Positions 8,288 through 15,805 are shown, numbered from the stretch's first letter. The stretch: DNA of 23,224 bases from JBBRLG01 sp038231495 (GCA_038231495.1 JBBRLG010000040.1:1-23224); one strand, 5' to 3'. Numbers and translations: made by a program. Notes: generated by a model not told the origin, from the letters alone.

Positions 8288-9196
8288 ATGCACGCATTTC
8301 CCTCGCTCTCGACGGACCAGGTGGCGGCGTTCGTCGAGCTGGCCCACACCGGCAGCCTACGCCGCGCCGCCGAGAAACTGCACCTGAGCGAGCAGGGCGT
8401 CCGCAACCGCCTGCTCATGCTGGAAAGCCGCCTTGGTGCGACGCTCTACCAGAAGCGCCGCGGCCCGCGTCGGCAGCAGCCGCTTACCGAACAGGGGCAG
8501 CAGTTTTTGCCGCACGCCCTGGCGTTCCTCGACCGCGCCCGGCAGCTGGCGGACGTGTTTCGCGAGACGACGCAGCCGCGCGAAATCCGCGTCGCCGCCA
8601 CGCAGTACATGATTATTCACGCGCTGATCCGCGTTATCCGCCGGTTCCACAAGGCCCACGCCCACGTCCGCATCCGCCTCGTCAGCCGGACCGAGCAGGA
8701 GATCGAGCAGGCGCTCCTGAGCGACCCGGACCTGGCGTTCGGCGTGGCGGCACCGTACGAGGGCTGTGCCGAGTTGCGCTACCACCACCTGTTTTCGCTG
8801 GAATGGAGCCTGATCGCGCCGCCGAAGCACCCGCTGTTGCACCGGCGCACGGTGGGGTTGGCCGAGTTGGCCCCGCTGCCGTTGATCCTGTTCGAGCGCG
8901 GCTCGACGGGCCGACAGCACGTCATGGAGGCGTTTCACGGCGCGGGGCTGTCGCCGTCGATCGAGATGGAAACGACGAACACGGAAATTGCCTTACGGAT
9001 GGTGGAGGCCGGCCTGGGCGTGTCGATCGTGCCGCTGATGCCGGACGGCTCGGTGCAGCGCGGTCGGCGCGTCGGCACCCGGCGGCTGGGACGCCTGATC
9101 CGGCCGATTGCGTCGGGGATCCTGGTCCGCCGCGACGACCCGCTGTCGCCGACGAGCCGGCTTTTCCTGGACTATTTGCGGAAGTCGCACCGGTGA
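8288..9196 (+). CDS. LysR-type transcriptional regulator
   Basis: This 302 aa protein has the length and layout of LysR-type regulators. A winged HTH occupies about residues 7-66 (VAAFVELAHTGSLRRAAEKL, then LHLSEQGVRNRLLMLESRLG, then the wing LYQKRRGPRRQQPLTEQGQQ). A periplasmic-binding-protein-like effector domain starts near residue 92 (IRVAATQYMI) and runs to the end. The turn into the recognition helix is unusual (SEQGVRNRLLMLE where SAVSRQIRALE-like sequence is typical). ATG 8288 places the HTH normally; an in-frame TTG lies at 8273. No strong ribosome site is seen. LysR genes often regulate a divergent neighbour, but here both neighbours are co-directional, so the target is not evident. 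Confidence 0.92.
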   Translation: MHAFPSLSTDQVAAFVELAHTGSLRRAAEKLHLSEQGVRNRLLMLESRLGATLYQKRRGPRRQQPLTEQGQQFLPHALAFLDRARQLADVFRETTQPREIRVAATQYMIIHALIRVIRRFHKAHAHVRIRLVSRTEQEIEQALLSDPDLAFGVAAPYEGCAELRYHHLFSLEWSLIAPPKHPLLHRRTVGLAELAPLPLILFERGSTGRQHVMEAFHGAGLSPSIEMETTNTEIALRMVEAGLGVSIVPLMPDGSVQRGRRVGTRRLGRLIRPIASGILVRRDDPLSPTSRLFLDYLRKSHR

Positions 9197-9205
9197 ACAA
9201 AGTCG

Positions 9206-9240
9206 CGGCCGGGCGCGACCCGGCCGGCGTTCCGTTTTCC
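9206..9240 (+). terminator. Possible Rho-independent terminator after the LysR gene
   Basis: An 8 bp G/C stem (9206-9213 with 9219-9226, CGGCCGGG/CCCGGCCG) with a 5 nt loop begins 9 nt after the stop codon. The downstream stretch is only moderately T-rich (CGTTCCGTTTTCC), so this is a plausible but imperfect terminator. Confidence 0.45.
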
Positions 9241-9298
9241 GTGTCCGTTCGACACCTTCCAACGTTCGCATTACACCTGGTGCTTTTTCAGTTTCTAA

Positions 9299-9316
9299 TA
9301 TGTCGCATCCGACATA
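9299..9316. promoter_or_regulatory. Palindrome upstream of XRE gene, candidate autoregulatory operator
   Basis: TATGTCG (9299-9305) and CGACATA (9310-9316) form a perfect 7 bp inverted repeat with a 4 nt spacer, centred about 58 nt before the ATG at 9365. The position and size suit a dimeric HTH repressor controlling its own promoter. The AT-rich run just before it (TTTCTAATAT) could be part of a -10 region. The assignment to the adjacent XRE protein is inference. Confidence 0.45.
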
Positions 9317-9364
9317 CAGTGAGTGAAGGGGTGCGTTGAAAAAAGCGGAAGAGAAGGTGTAGCA

Positions 9365-9685
9365 ATGGACAAAAAGAAGCGGGGCGCGTTGGAGGCGGCC
9401 GGGTTCCGCGTCGGCGACGCCGCGGATTTTCTCGGCCTGACGGATGCGGAAAGCCAACTCGTCGCACTGCGCGTGCAACTCAGCCGGGCCGTGCGCCGCT
9501 TGCGCGAGGAACAACAACTTACCCAGAAGCAGTTGGCCGCGAAACTGGGGTCCAGCCAATCGCGGGTCGCCAAGATCGAAATCGCGGCGGCCGACGTTTC
9601 ACTCGACCTGTTGTTTCGCGGGTTGTTCGCGCTCGGCGGCGGGTTGCCGGACCTGAACGTGCGGGTCAAACGCGCTAACATATAA
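9365..9685 (+). CDS. XRE-family HTH regulator, small
   Basis: A 106 aa DNA-binding protein. The C-terminal half carries a Cro/C1-type HTH: LREEQQLTQKQLAAKLGSSQ followed by SRVAKIEIAAADVSLDLLFR, with the expected Q-L-A-x-x-L and S-x-x-x-x-I-E pattern. The N-terminal part (AGFRVGDAADFLGLTDAESQ) is a short helical segment seen in HigA/MqsA-like and stand-alone antitoxin-type regulators. The start at 9365 follows a purine-rich GAAGAGAAGG stretch; a GTG at 9323 is in frame but less likely. No RelE/HigB-type toxin partner adjoins it on the same strand. It converges on the minus-strand gene ending at 9691. Confidence 0.85.
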   Translation: MDKKKRGALEAAGFRVGDAADFLGLTDAESQLVALRVQLSRAVRRLREEQQLTQKQLAAKLGSSQSRVAKIEIAAADVSLDLLFRGLFALGGGLPDLNVRVKRANI

Positions 9686-9690
9686 AACTA

Positions 9691-10089
9691 TTAGGCCAAG
9701 CGGTCAAGTTCCGATCCGGCGAAGTACACTGCGCCCTCGGCAAGGATGCGGCCCACTTCGCGGCAAGCGTCCCGCAGCGTTGCGCCGCCGATTACCGCAA
9801 CCCCTTGCTGCGTCAGCCGCTCAACTCGGGCACACCACGGCGTCGCCTGCGCAGCCCAGTCGCGGTACAGCGACCGCAGTTCCGCGTACTCCGCGTCGTA
9901 GTTCGTCGTGTCCTCCAGCCAACGGGCGTGCTGCTGGAGGTCAAAGTGCGAAGTCCGTTCCCAAACGTGCAGGAGCAGGGCAACCGTTTCTTCGACGACC
10001 GCCACCGACTCAAGGAGTTTATCGGGTGCCGTCTCCGACACCGGGACGGCATCAAGCTGTCGGCGGACCAACTGCATTACGCCGTTCAT
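9691..10089 (-). CDS. Hypothetical helical protein, 132 aa
   Basis: A 132 aa soluble, mostly helical protein with no signal peptide and no recognised domain. The ATG at 10089 has GGAGG 6 nt upstream. It lies 62 nt downstream of a DUF104-like gene on the same strand, so the two may form an operon. Tryptophan and acidic residues cluster in the middle (LLLHVWERTSHFDLQQHARW, then DTTNYDAEYAELRSLYRDW). DUF104 proteins usually accompany PIN-domain toxins. This protein lacks a PIN signature (no N-terminal hydrophobic strand ending in D), so it is not an ordinary VapC. Its 3' end converges within 5 nt on the XRE gene. Confidence 0.7.
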   Translation of the reverse strand: MNGVMQLVRRQLDAVPVSETAPDKLLESVAVVEETVALLLHVWERTSHFDLQQHARWLEDTTNYDAEYAELRSLYRDWAAQATPWCARVERLTQQGVAVIGGATLRDACREVGRILAEGAVYFAGSELDRLA

Positions 10090-10151
10090 TTACGCCCTCC
10101 GCTGTGTTTGCATGTCAGAGACCACCTCGGGTCGAAGAAGTTAGCTACCAT

Positions 10152-10406
10152 CTAGCGGTCTTCCCGTTCCGCGATGAAGTCTTCGGTTAGCGAACCGGGG
10201 ATTTTGGCAAGCGCCGCCCGGACCTCTTCAAGGCTCACGGCATCGTCGGCCTCGCCGCACGCCGCCAGGCATTCGTTGTCGAGCCAGGTTTCCGACAGCG
10301 GCTCGTCCGTGATGGTGACGTTGACGAGTTGCTCCTCACGCAAATCGAGCGGTTCGAGTGGCCGCAGTACACCCCCTTGATAGATGGCTTGAAGGTTTTT
10401 GGTCAT
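10152..10406 (-). CDS. DUF104/AF2212-like small protein, putative antitoxin
   Basis: An 84 aa protein whose N-terminal 32 residues (MTKNLQAIYQGGVLRPLEPL, then DLREEQLVNVTI) match the DUF104/AF2212-like pattern: a short beta segment with an A-x-Y-x-x-G-V-L-x-P-L core that often occurs in antitoxins. The rest is acidic and ends EDFIAEREDR. The ATG at 10406 is chosen because the family starts there; a GTG at 10427 is in frame, and neither has a strong ribosome site. The role as an antitoxin is known for family members. For this copy it is inference, because the downstream gene is not a recognisable toxin. Confidence 0.7.
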   Translation of the reverse strand: MTKNLQAIYQGGVLRPLEPLDLREEQLVNVTITDEPLSETWLDNECLAACGEADDAVSLEEVRAALAKIPGSLTEDFIAEREDR

Positions 10407-10442
10407 CGTTGGTGTTCTCGTTGACACTTACTGTCATGCGCG

Positions 10443-11819
10443 TCAAACCAGTTCCTTCATCGCCGTCGCCTCGGGATCGACGAGGAACTGCGGCCGGCCG
10501 GTCGGATCGACGAACGTCGTCTCACTCAGCTTGATGCCGAGATTCGTGAAGAGCGTCGCGAAGACCTCCTGGTGCGTCACCGGCCGCTTGACCGCGTACT
10601 CGCCCAGGCGGTTCGTTTCGCCGATCACCTGGCCGGTCTTCATGCCGCCGCCGGCCAGCAACGCACAACTCACCGTCGGCCAGTGGTCGCGGCTGGCGTC
10701 CTTGTTGATGCGCGGCGTGCGGCCGAACTCGCCCCACACCACCACCGACACGTCGTTTTGCAGGCCGCGCTCGTGCAGGTCGGTCACGAGCGCCGAAACG
10801 GCCTGGTCCAGCAGCGGCATGTCCTTCTTGCCCTGCACGAAGTTCTTGCCGTCCGCGCCGTGCCAGTCCCACCGGCTGAAATTAAGCGTCACCACCCGCG
10901 CCCCGGCTTCGACCAGCCGTCGGGCCAGGCAGAAGTTGCGGACCATGCGCGGGGCACCGTCGCGCTCGAACGCCGGGTCGTCCACACCGTAACGGGCCAG
11001 CACCTCCGGACTTTCCTTCGTCAGGTCGAGCGCGTCTTTGAGCTTCGACGAGGTGAGGATGCCGAGGGCTTGCTGGTGGAAGGCGTCCATGCCGTCCATG
11101 ACGCCGCCCTGGTCGATGCGGCGGTCGAGGTCGTCGAACGCCTTCATCAGGCCGACGCGGTCCTGCAAGGTTTCCAGCGTCATGTCCTTCTTGAGGACCA
11201 TGCCGTCGGATTGCAGGTTGTTCTCCTTGCCGCCGACGAGCCGGAACGGGGCGTGGGCCAGGCCGAGAAAGCCGCCGTCGCCGGGATCGCCCCAGCGCGC
11301 CTCGCCGGTGCGGTACATCAGCGTCAAGTGCGGCGGCACCGCGACGTTGGCCGGCCCTTGCGCCTTGGAGACCCACGCGCCGAGCGCGGGCCAGTAACCC
11401 ATCTTTTTCGGGTCTTTTTTGTGGCCGGTCATGCACTGGTAGGCGTCGTGGTCGCCGCTGTTGCCGACCAGCGAGCGCACGAAGGCGAACTTGTCGGCCA
11501 TCTTGGCGATGCGCGGGAAGTGTTCGCAAATGCGGATGCCGGGCACGTTGGTGTCGATCGGCTTGAATTCGCCGCGGATGTCGGCGGGCGCGTCGGGCTT
11601 GAGGTCCCACATGTCGATGTGCGGCGGCCCGCCGGGCAGGTAGACGTTGATGACCGCCTTGTGCGGCGACGTGGTGCCCGACCGGGCCTCGGCGGCGAGC
11701 AGGTGCGGCAGCGCCTGGGCGCCGCCGACGACGGTGCCGCCGATGGTGAGGAAGTCGCGGCGGTTCAGGCCGTCGCAAAAGCCGCCCTGCCGGTGCGGGC
11801 GTCCGAAGATTGTAAGCAC
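10443..11819 (-). CDS. DUF1501 family protein with Tat signal
   Basis: This 458 aa protein fits DUF1501, a sulfatase/alkaline-phosphatase-like fold that is abundant in planctomycetes and of unknown substrate. The N-terminus has a twin-arginine motif (LNRRDFLTIGG), suggesting export in folded form. Further family motifs are INVYLPGGPPHIDMWDLKP, SRWDWHGADGKNF, VVVWGEFGRTPRIN and DASRDHWPTV, the last two carrying the probable metal/active-site Asp, Glu and His residues. The start is GTG 11819, with AGGGGAG 7 nt upstream. These genes usually sit beside DUF1549/DUF1553 cytochrome genes. Here no such partner is adjacent; the neighbours are a DUF104-like gene and, divergently, a HEAT-like membrane protein. 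Confidence 0.93.
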   Translation of the reverse strand: MLTIFGRPHRQGGFCDGLNRRDFLTIGGTVVGGAQALPHLLAAEARSGTTSPHKAVINVYLPGGPPHIDMWDLKPDAPADIRGEFKPIDTNVPGIRICEHFPRIAKMADKFAFVRSLVGNSGDHDAYQCMTGHKKDPKKMGYWPALGAWVSKAQGPANVAVPPHLTLMYRTGEARWGDPGDGGFLGLAHAPFRLVGGKENNLQSDGMVLKKDMTLETLQDRVGLMKAFDDLDRRIDQGGVMDGMDAFHQQALGILTSSKLKDALDLTKESPEVLARYGVDDPAFERDGAPRMVRNFCLARRLVEAGARVVTLNFSRWDWHGADGKNFVQGKKDMPLLDQAVSALVTDLHERGLQNDVSVVVWGEFGRTPRINKDASRDHWPTVSCALLAGGGMKTGQVIGETNRLGEYAVKRPVTHQEVFATLFTNLGIKLSETTFVDPTGRPQFLVDPEATAMKELV

Positions 11820-11960
11820 GAGTAGGCTCCCCTACTGGATGTTCGTTGCCCGCGGGCCGGCCGCGCCGTAGCCGGGCGGCCGTTACGTCTATGATATGAT
11901 AATGCCTTGGGGGCGGGTAATACCAGTCTTTCCGGCGTGGTCGTGTGTTTAACGTCTTGG

Positions 11961-12029
11961 CGAGCCGGGAGCGTAAGCGACCGGAGTGCGTTTCAGAGAT
12001 AACCTCCGGTCGCTTACGCTCCCCGCTCG
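11961..12029. repeat. Dispersed palindromic repeat (ERKRPE type)
   Basis: Arms 11961-11986 and 12004-12029 are 26 bp and pair with one mismatch; the shared core is GGAGCGTAAGCGACCGGAG. They are separated by 17 nt. Read in protein it gives SRERKRPE, a phrase that recurs in planctomycete gene predictions because the repeat is dispersed. It lies between the divergent DUF1501 and HEAT-like genes. Only one copy occurs here. Confidence 0.8.
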
Positions 12030-12118
12030 CCCAATGCTGCCCCGCTTGCCCGAATCGCGCCACAGCCTACAAATACAGGGTCCGACCAACCTCCCGCTGC
12101 CCGCAAAAGGACGTTTCG

Positions 12119-13534
12119 ATGTCACCCGTGCCGAGTGCTTTTAACGGACCTGCCTCTCCCCATAAGCTACCCGCCGGCGGTTTGCCGCCGGTCGCGCCGC
12201 CGACCGCCGGGTTCCTCGTCCGGCTGTTCGTGGTGCCGGCCACCATCGTCGCCGTCGGCGTCGGGGCCGCGTTCCTGTTCCACCTGTCGTTCGGCTGGCT
12301 GCTCGGCTCGCCCAGCACGCCCGAACAGTTCCTCGTCAAACTCGACGACGGCAACGCCGAGGTGCGCTGGCGGGCCGCCGCCGACCTGAGCCAGGTACTC
12401 CTGCGCGACGACCGTTTCGCGTCCGACGCCGACTTCGCGCTGGAGTTGGTCAAGCGCTTGCAGAAGGCACGCGAGGCGACGCGCGTTGCGGAGTTCGAGT
12501 TGAGCAAGCGCTTCCCACCGCTGTCGCCCGAGGAACTCGACCAACTAAGCGACGACGCCTGGCTCAAGCGTCACAATGAATTGCAGCGCGAGGGCAAGAA
12601 GCTCGAAGGCGAACGGAACTACATTCAGTACCTGACCGCGTCGCTGGGCAACTTCATGGTGCCGGTCGGCGTGCCCGCCCTGCGCGACGTGGCCCTCCAA
12701 GAAACGGGCGTCGAGGCCGACCAACTTGCCGAGCAGCGCCGCCGGGCCGTGCTGGCACTGGCCGTCCTGGGCGAGAACTGCAAGCGCTTCGACAAGCTCA
12801 ATGCCGTCGAAAAGCAGCTTGTCCTCGACAAGCTCGAAGACGCACTGCACGATCCGGACCGCGCCGATAATGCGCGCGATGCCTTGGCCTACCTGCGCAA
12901 CCGCCAAGAGCAGGTGCCCGACGCGATGGGCGTCGATCTCGTGCTGGAAAAGTGTGCCCAGGCCGACGACCCGTTCCTGCGCGAGTTGACGGCGTTCGCG
13001 CTCAATTTCTGGACCGGCAACGACGCCGCGAACCGACGCATGGAGGATACGCTCGACAAGCTGGCCCACGACGACGGCCAGGGCACGCTGACCGTGGCCC
13101 AGCAGCGGATTCGGGGCCGGCGGAGCAAGCTGGCCGAACACTCTGCGACGACGATCAGCTTCACGCGGCCACCGGAGACGATCAGCTACACGCAGCCGCC
13201 GGAACTGAACGTCAAGCTCAACGCCACGATCGCCCTGGCTCGCCGCGGCAGCGACAAGGTGAACACGGGCCGCCTGGCCGAGATGCTGGACGAGGCCAAG
13301 CTGCGGACGCAGTTTTTGCACGAGGACTTAAACACAGAGCAGCCCACGCCGGACGAGGGCATGGTCGTGCAGACCCTGGTGAACGCGCTGAAGGCGACGG
13401 CCGATCTGCACCGGCAGCGGCCGGAGAAGATCACGCCGGCCGTCCGCGCCGGCGTGGACAAGCTCAAGAGCCAAGGCAACGCCGTCGTCAATGCAGAGGC
13501 CCAGAAAGCGCTGGCCGTCCGCCCCGCACAATGA
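12119..13534 (+). CDS. Membrane-anchored HEAT-like helical protein
   Basis: A 471 aa protein. Residues 1-30 are Pro-rich and cytoplasmic-looking, one transmembrane helix spans about 32-61 (FLVRLFVVPATIVAVGVGAA onward), and the rest is alpha-helical with HEAT-like elements such as LDDGNAEVRWRAAADLSQVL and an AVLALAVLGENC segment. No enzymatic motif is seen. A tandem TISFTRPPE/TISYTQPPE repeat lies near residues 345-362. ATG 12119 is preferred because the frame upstream (open to 11945) only translates a dispersed repeat. The stop codon overlaps the hemF start (ATGA), so the two are almost certainly co-transcribed and may be translationally coupled. The function is unknown; a scaffold role is a guess from the fold. 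Confidence 0.85.
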   Translation: MSPVPSAFNGPASPHKLPAGGLPPVAPPTAGFLVRLFVVPATIVAVGVGAAFLFHLSFGWLLGSPSTPEQFLVKLDDGNAEVRWRAAADLSQVLLRDDRFASDADFALELVKRLQKAREATRVAEFELSKRFPPLSPEELDQLSDDAWLKRHNELQREGKKLEGERNYIQYLTASLGNFMVPVGVPALRDVALQETGVEADQLAEQRRRAVLALAVLGENCKRFDKLNAVEKQLVLDKLEDALHDPDRADNARDALAYLRNRQEQVPDAMGVDLVLEKCAQADDPFLRELTAFALNFWTGNDAANRRMEDTLDKLAHDDGQGTLTVAQQRIRGRRSKLAEHSATTISFTRPPETISYTQPPELNVKLNATIALARRGSDKVNTGRLAEMLDEAKLRTQFLHEDLNTEQPTPDEGMVVQTLVNALKATADLHRQRPEKITPAVRAGVDKLKSQGNAVVNAEAQKALAVRPAQ

Positions 13535-14451
13535 GTGACCCCCTCCCCATGAACGACTATGAACCCGAACGCCAGCGCACCGCCGCCTACTTCCGCGACC
13601 TGCAAGACCGCATCGTCGCCGCCCTGGAGGAAATCGACGGCACCGGCAAGTTCCGCGAAGACGCCTGGCAGCGCGGCGGCGGCGGCGGCGGCCGGTCGCG
13701 CGTCCTGGCCGACGGCAACCTCTTCGAGAAGGCCGGCGTCAACATCTCCGAGGTCCACGGCGAGATGTCGGAGGAGTTCGCCAAACAGGTGCCCGGCAGC
13801 GGCCGCATCTTCACCGCGACCGGCCTGTCGTTGGTACTGCACCCGCGCAGCCCGATGGTGCCGACGGTCCACGCCAACTTCCGCTTCCTGACCAAGGGCG
13901 ACAAAAACTGGTTCGGCGGCGGCGCGGACCTGACGCCCTACTACCCCCACCGCGAGGACGTGATTCACTTCCACCAGGTGTGGCGGCGCGTCTGTAGCCG
14001 GCACCCCGCGCCGGTCGATTACGCGCGGTTCAAGCAGTGGTGCGATGAGTATTTCTACCTGCCGCACAGGGCCGAGCCGCGCGGCATCGGCGGCATCTTC
14101 TTCGACTACCTCGAAGGCGATTTCGAGCAGCGGTTCGCCTTCGTGCGCGACGCCGGCGACGCCTTTCTGGACGCCTACCTGCCGATCGTCCGCCACTGCA
14201 AGGACGAGCCGTACACAAACCGCGAGCGTCAATTCCAGGAGTACCGCCGCGGCCGTTACGTCGAGTTCAATTTGATCTACGACCGCGGCACGATCTTCGG
14301 CCTGAAGACGGGCGGCCGCACCGAGTCGATCCTGATGTCGCTGCCGCCGCGGGTCCGCTGGGAGTACGACTACCACCCCGAACCCGGCTCGCGCGAGGCC
14401 GAGTTGTACGAGACCTACTTGAAACCGCACGACTGGGCGGGTTTGGCCTAA
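13531..14451 (+). CDS. hemF: Oxygen-dependent coproporphyrinogen III oxidase
   Basis: A 306 aa protein that converts coproporphyrinogen III to protoporphyrinogen IX by oxidative decarboxylation of two propionates, using O2, in haem synthesis. Family blocks appear in order: a Gly-rich loop with RSRVLADGNLFEKAGVN (55-71), PTVHANFRF (111-119), NWFGGGADLTPYY (126-138), RGIGGIFFDYLEG (184-196), GRYVEFNLIYDRGTIFGL (241-258) and LPPRVRWEYDYHPEPGS (271-287). The length equals that of bacterial HemF. The start at 13531 overlaps the preceding stop (ATGA); a second ATG at 13549 is possible. Haem supply fits an aerobic organism making c-type cytochromes, such as the one at 18553-21675, but the genes are not in one operon. 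Confidence 0.97.
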   Translation: MSDPLPMNDYEPERQRTAAYFRDLQDRIVAALEEIDGTGKFREDAWQRGGGGGGRSRVLADGNLFEKAGVNISEVHGEMSEEFAKQVPGSGRIFTATGLSLVLHPRSPMVPTVHANFRFLTKGDKNWFGGGADLTPYYPHREDVIHFHQVWRRVCSRHPAPVDYARFKQWCDEYFYLPHRAEPRGIGGIFFDYLEGDFEQRFAFVRDAGDAFLDAYLPIVRHCKDEPYTNRERQFQEYRRGRYVEFNLIYDRGTIFGLKTGGRTESILMSLPPRVRWEYDYHPEPGSREAELYETYLKPHDWAGLA

Positions 14452-14530
14452 AAGTGCCGTGCGCCAAGGCAGGGTTACAGGCGGCCCCGCCAGATGACTA
14501 TTTCGCCAGGCAGCCAAGCCGGAGGTGTAA

Positions 14531-14971
14531 GTGGGCAGGATAGGCCGGCGACTGTGGCTGTTCGCTCCGGCCGGTTTGTTGTTGGCCGCTGACATCGCAC
14601 TGACACTCACCGGGCAACCGCCGGAGTATTGGGCCGGCGACTACGCAACGGCCGCGGAGGCCAACCCGATTGCCTACCCGTTACTCCTCCGCAGCCCGTG
14701 GCTGTTCGCCGGGGGCACGTTCGTTTGGGGATTGTGTTTGGCAGCGGTTGTACTGGCATGGCGTCACCCGGCGGCGGCGTGGGTGGCGGTCCTGGCAGCC
14801 GTCGGCCATGCGATCGGCGGGAGCAGTTGGTTGGTGCGCTGGGGGCCGTGCGGTTGGGGCGTGGCAGCCGGGTATTTGATCTTCGCTTCGCAGGCGTCGC
14901 GGTGGTGCTGGCGTCGGTCGGGATGGTTGACCGCCGGTAAGTCGGCACGAACGGACAATAGCTTTTTTTGA
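14531..14971 (+). CDS. Small polytopic membrane protein (DUF5658-like)
   Basis: A 146 aa protein with about four hydrophobic segments: LWLFAPAGLLLAADIALTL, YPLLLRSPWLFAGGTFVWGL, AAVVLAW and AAWVAVLAAVGHAIGG, with further weak hydrophobicity in WGVAAGYLIFA. The spaced D-x-x-x-T and E-A-N-P elements (ADIALTLTG ... AEANPIAYPLL) resemble DUF5658 membrane proteins, whose role is unknown; this match is by eye only. The start is GTG 14531, strongly supported by GGAGG 5 nt upstream. It lies 79 nt after hemF on the same strand and 42 nt before the methyltransferase. Confidence 0.75.
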   Translation: MGRIGRRLWLFAPAGLLLAADIALTLTGQPPEYWAGDYATAAEANPIAYPLLLRSPWLFAGGTFVWGLCLAAVVLAWRHPAAAWVAVLAAVGHAIGGSSWLVRWGPCGWGVAAGYLIFASQASRWCWRRSGWLTAGKSARTDNSFF

Positions 14972-15013
14972 GACCGGAATAGATCAATTAGCAGTGTAAA
15001 GCGCGAGGTTGCC

Positions 15014-15676
15014 ATGACAAAGCGTTCCCTGCTGCCGGATGCCGTCGAGCAATACGTTAGCGAATGGGCCACGCGCGAGACCGCGCTTCAACGGCGGTTG
15101 CGGGCCGAGACCAACGCCCTGCCACTGGGCCGCATGCAGATCGGGCCCGACCAGGGGGCGCTCCTGGCGCTGCTGGTTCGCCTGACGGGGACGCGCCGCG
15201 CCCTGGAGATCGGCACCTTCACCGGCTACAGCGCCCTCGCGGTGGCGGCGGCCTTGCCCGCGGACGGCAAGCTGGTGGCCTGCGACGTGAGCGAAGAGTG
15301 GACCGCGATTGCCCGCCGGTACTGGGAGGAAGCCGGCCTGTCCGGGCGCATCGAATTGCACCTGCGCCCGGCTTCGGAAACGCTGGTCGAACTGCTGCAC
15401 GCGGGTGCCGCCGAATCGTTCGACTTCGCCTTCATCGACGCGGACAAGGAGTCGAATGACGCCTACTACGAGACCTGTTTGCGGCTGGTGCGGCCGGGCG
15501 GATTGCTCGCAATCGACAACGTGTTGTGGCACGGTACCGTGACCGACCCGGCAATCGTCGATGCGGAAACGGAGGCGATCCGAGCGCTGAACCGAAAGGT
15601 GCGCGACGACGAGCGCGTTGAATCCTGTCTGTTAACCGTGGGGGACGGTGTCCTGCTGGCACGCAAGCGGCCGTAG
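15014..15676 (+). CDS. Class I SAM-dependent O-methyltransferase
   Basis: A 220 aa protein of the catechol/caffeoyl-CoA O-methyltransferase type (methyltransf_3). Motif I, the SAM-binding loop, is LEIGTFTGYSALAVA (64-78). D91 after VAC is the usual ribose-binding acid. IDADKESND (141-149) and IDN (167-169) supply the Asp/Asn residues that bind the divalent metal in this family. The N-terminal RAETNALPLGRMQIGPDQGA block is also typical. It probably methylates a catechol-like or other small hydroxylated substrate in the cytoplasm; the substrate cannot be told from sequence. GAGG lies 5 nt upstream of the ATG. Confidence 0.93.
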   Translation: MTKRSLLPDAVEQYVSEWATRETALQRRLRAETNALPLGRMQIGPDQGALLALLVRLTGTRRALEIGTFTGYSALAVAAALPADGKLVACDVSEEWTAIARRYWEEAGLSGRIELHLRPASETLVELLHAGAAESFDFAFIDADKESNDAYYETCLRLVRPGGLLAIDNVLWHGTVTDPAIVDAETEAIRALNRKVRDDERVESCLLTVGDGVLLARKRP

Positions 15677-15805
15677 CCCGGAACACCGATTCGCTTACCC
15701 GCGGCCGAAGAAGTGTGCGTTCGACCTAGGGCACGCTCAGCATGCCCGATAACGCAAGGCCAGCCATCTAAACCGGGTGCGCCATTCAGACCGAAGCTAA
15801 ACGAT

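Noticed and set aside
10572..11825. 417-codon open frame antisense to the DUF1501 gene
   Set aside because: Its protein is a low-complexity Arg/Ala/Val-rich shadow caused by high third-position GC in the real gene.
11945..12118. N-terminal extension of the HEAT-like protein
   Set aside because: It only translates the ERKRPE palindrome and gives no plausible protein; the transmembrane helix is well placed from ATG 12119.
13186..14610. 474-codon minus-strand frame across hemF
   Set aside because: Antisense shadow; hemF on the plus strand has all family blocks.
14452..15013. tRNA or other structured RNA in the spacers after hemF
   Set aside because: No cloverleaf, TTCGANNC-type arm or other recognisable RNA signature was seen; these spacers are short and plain.
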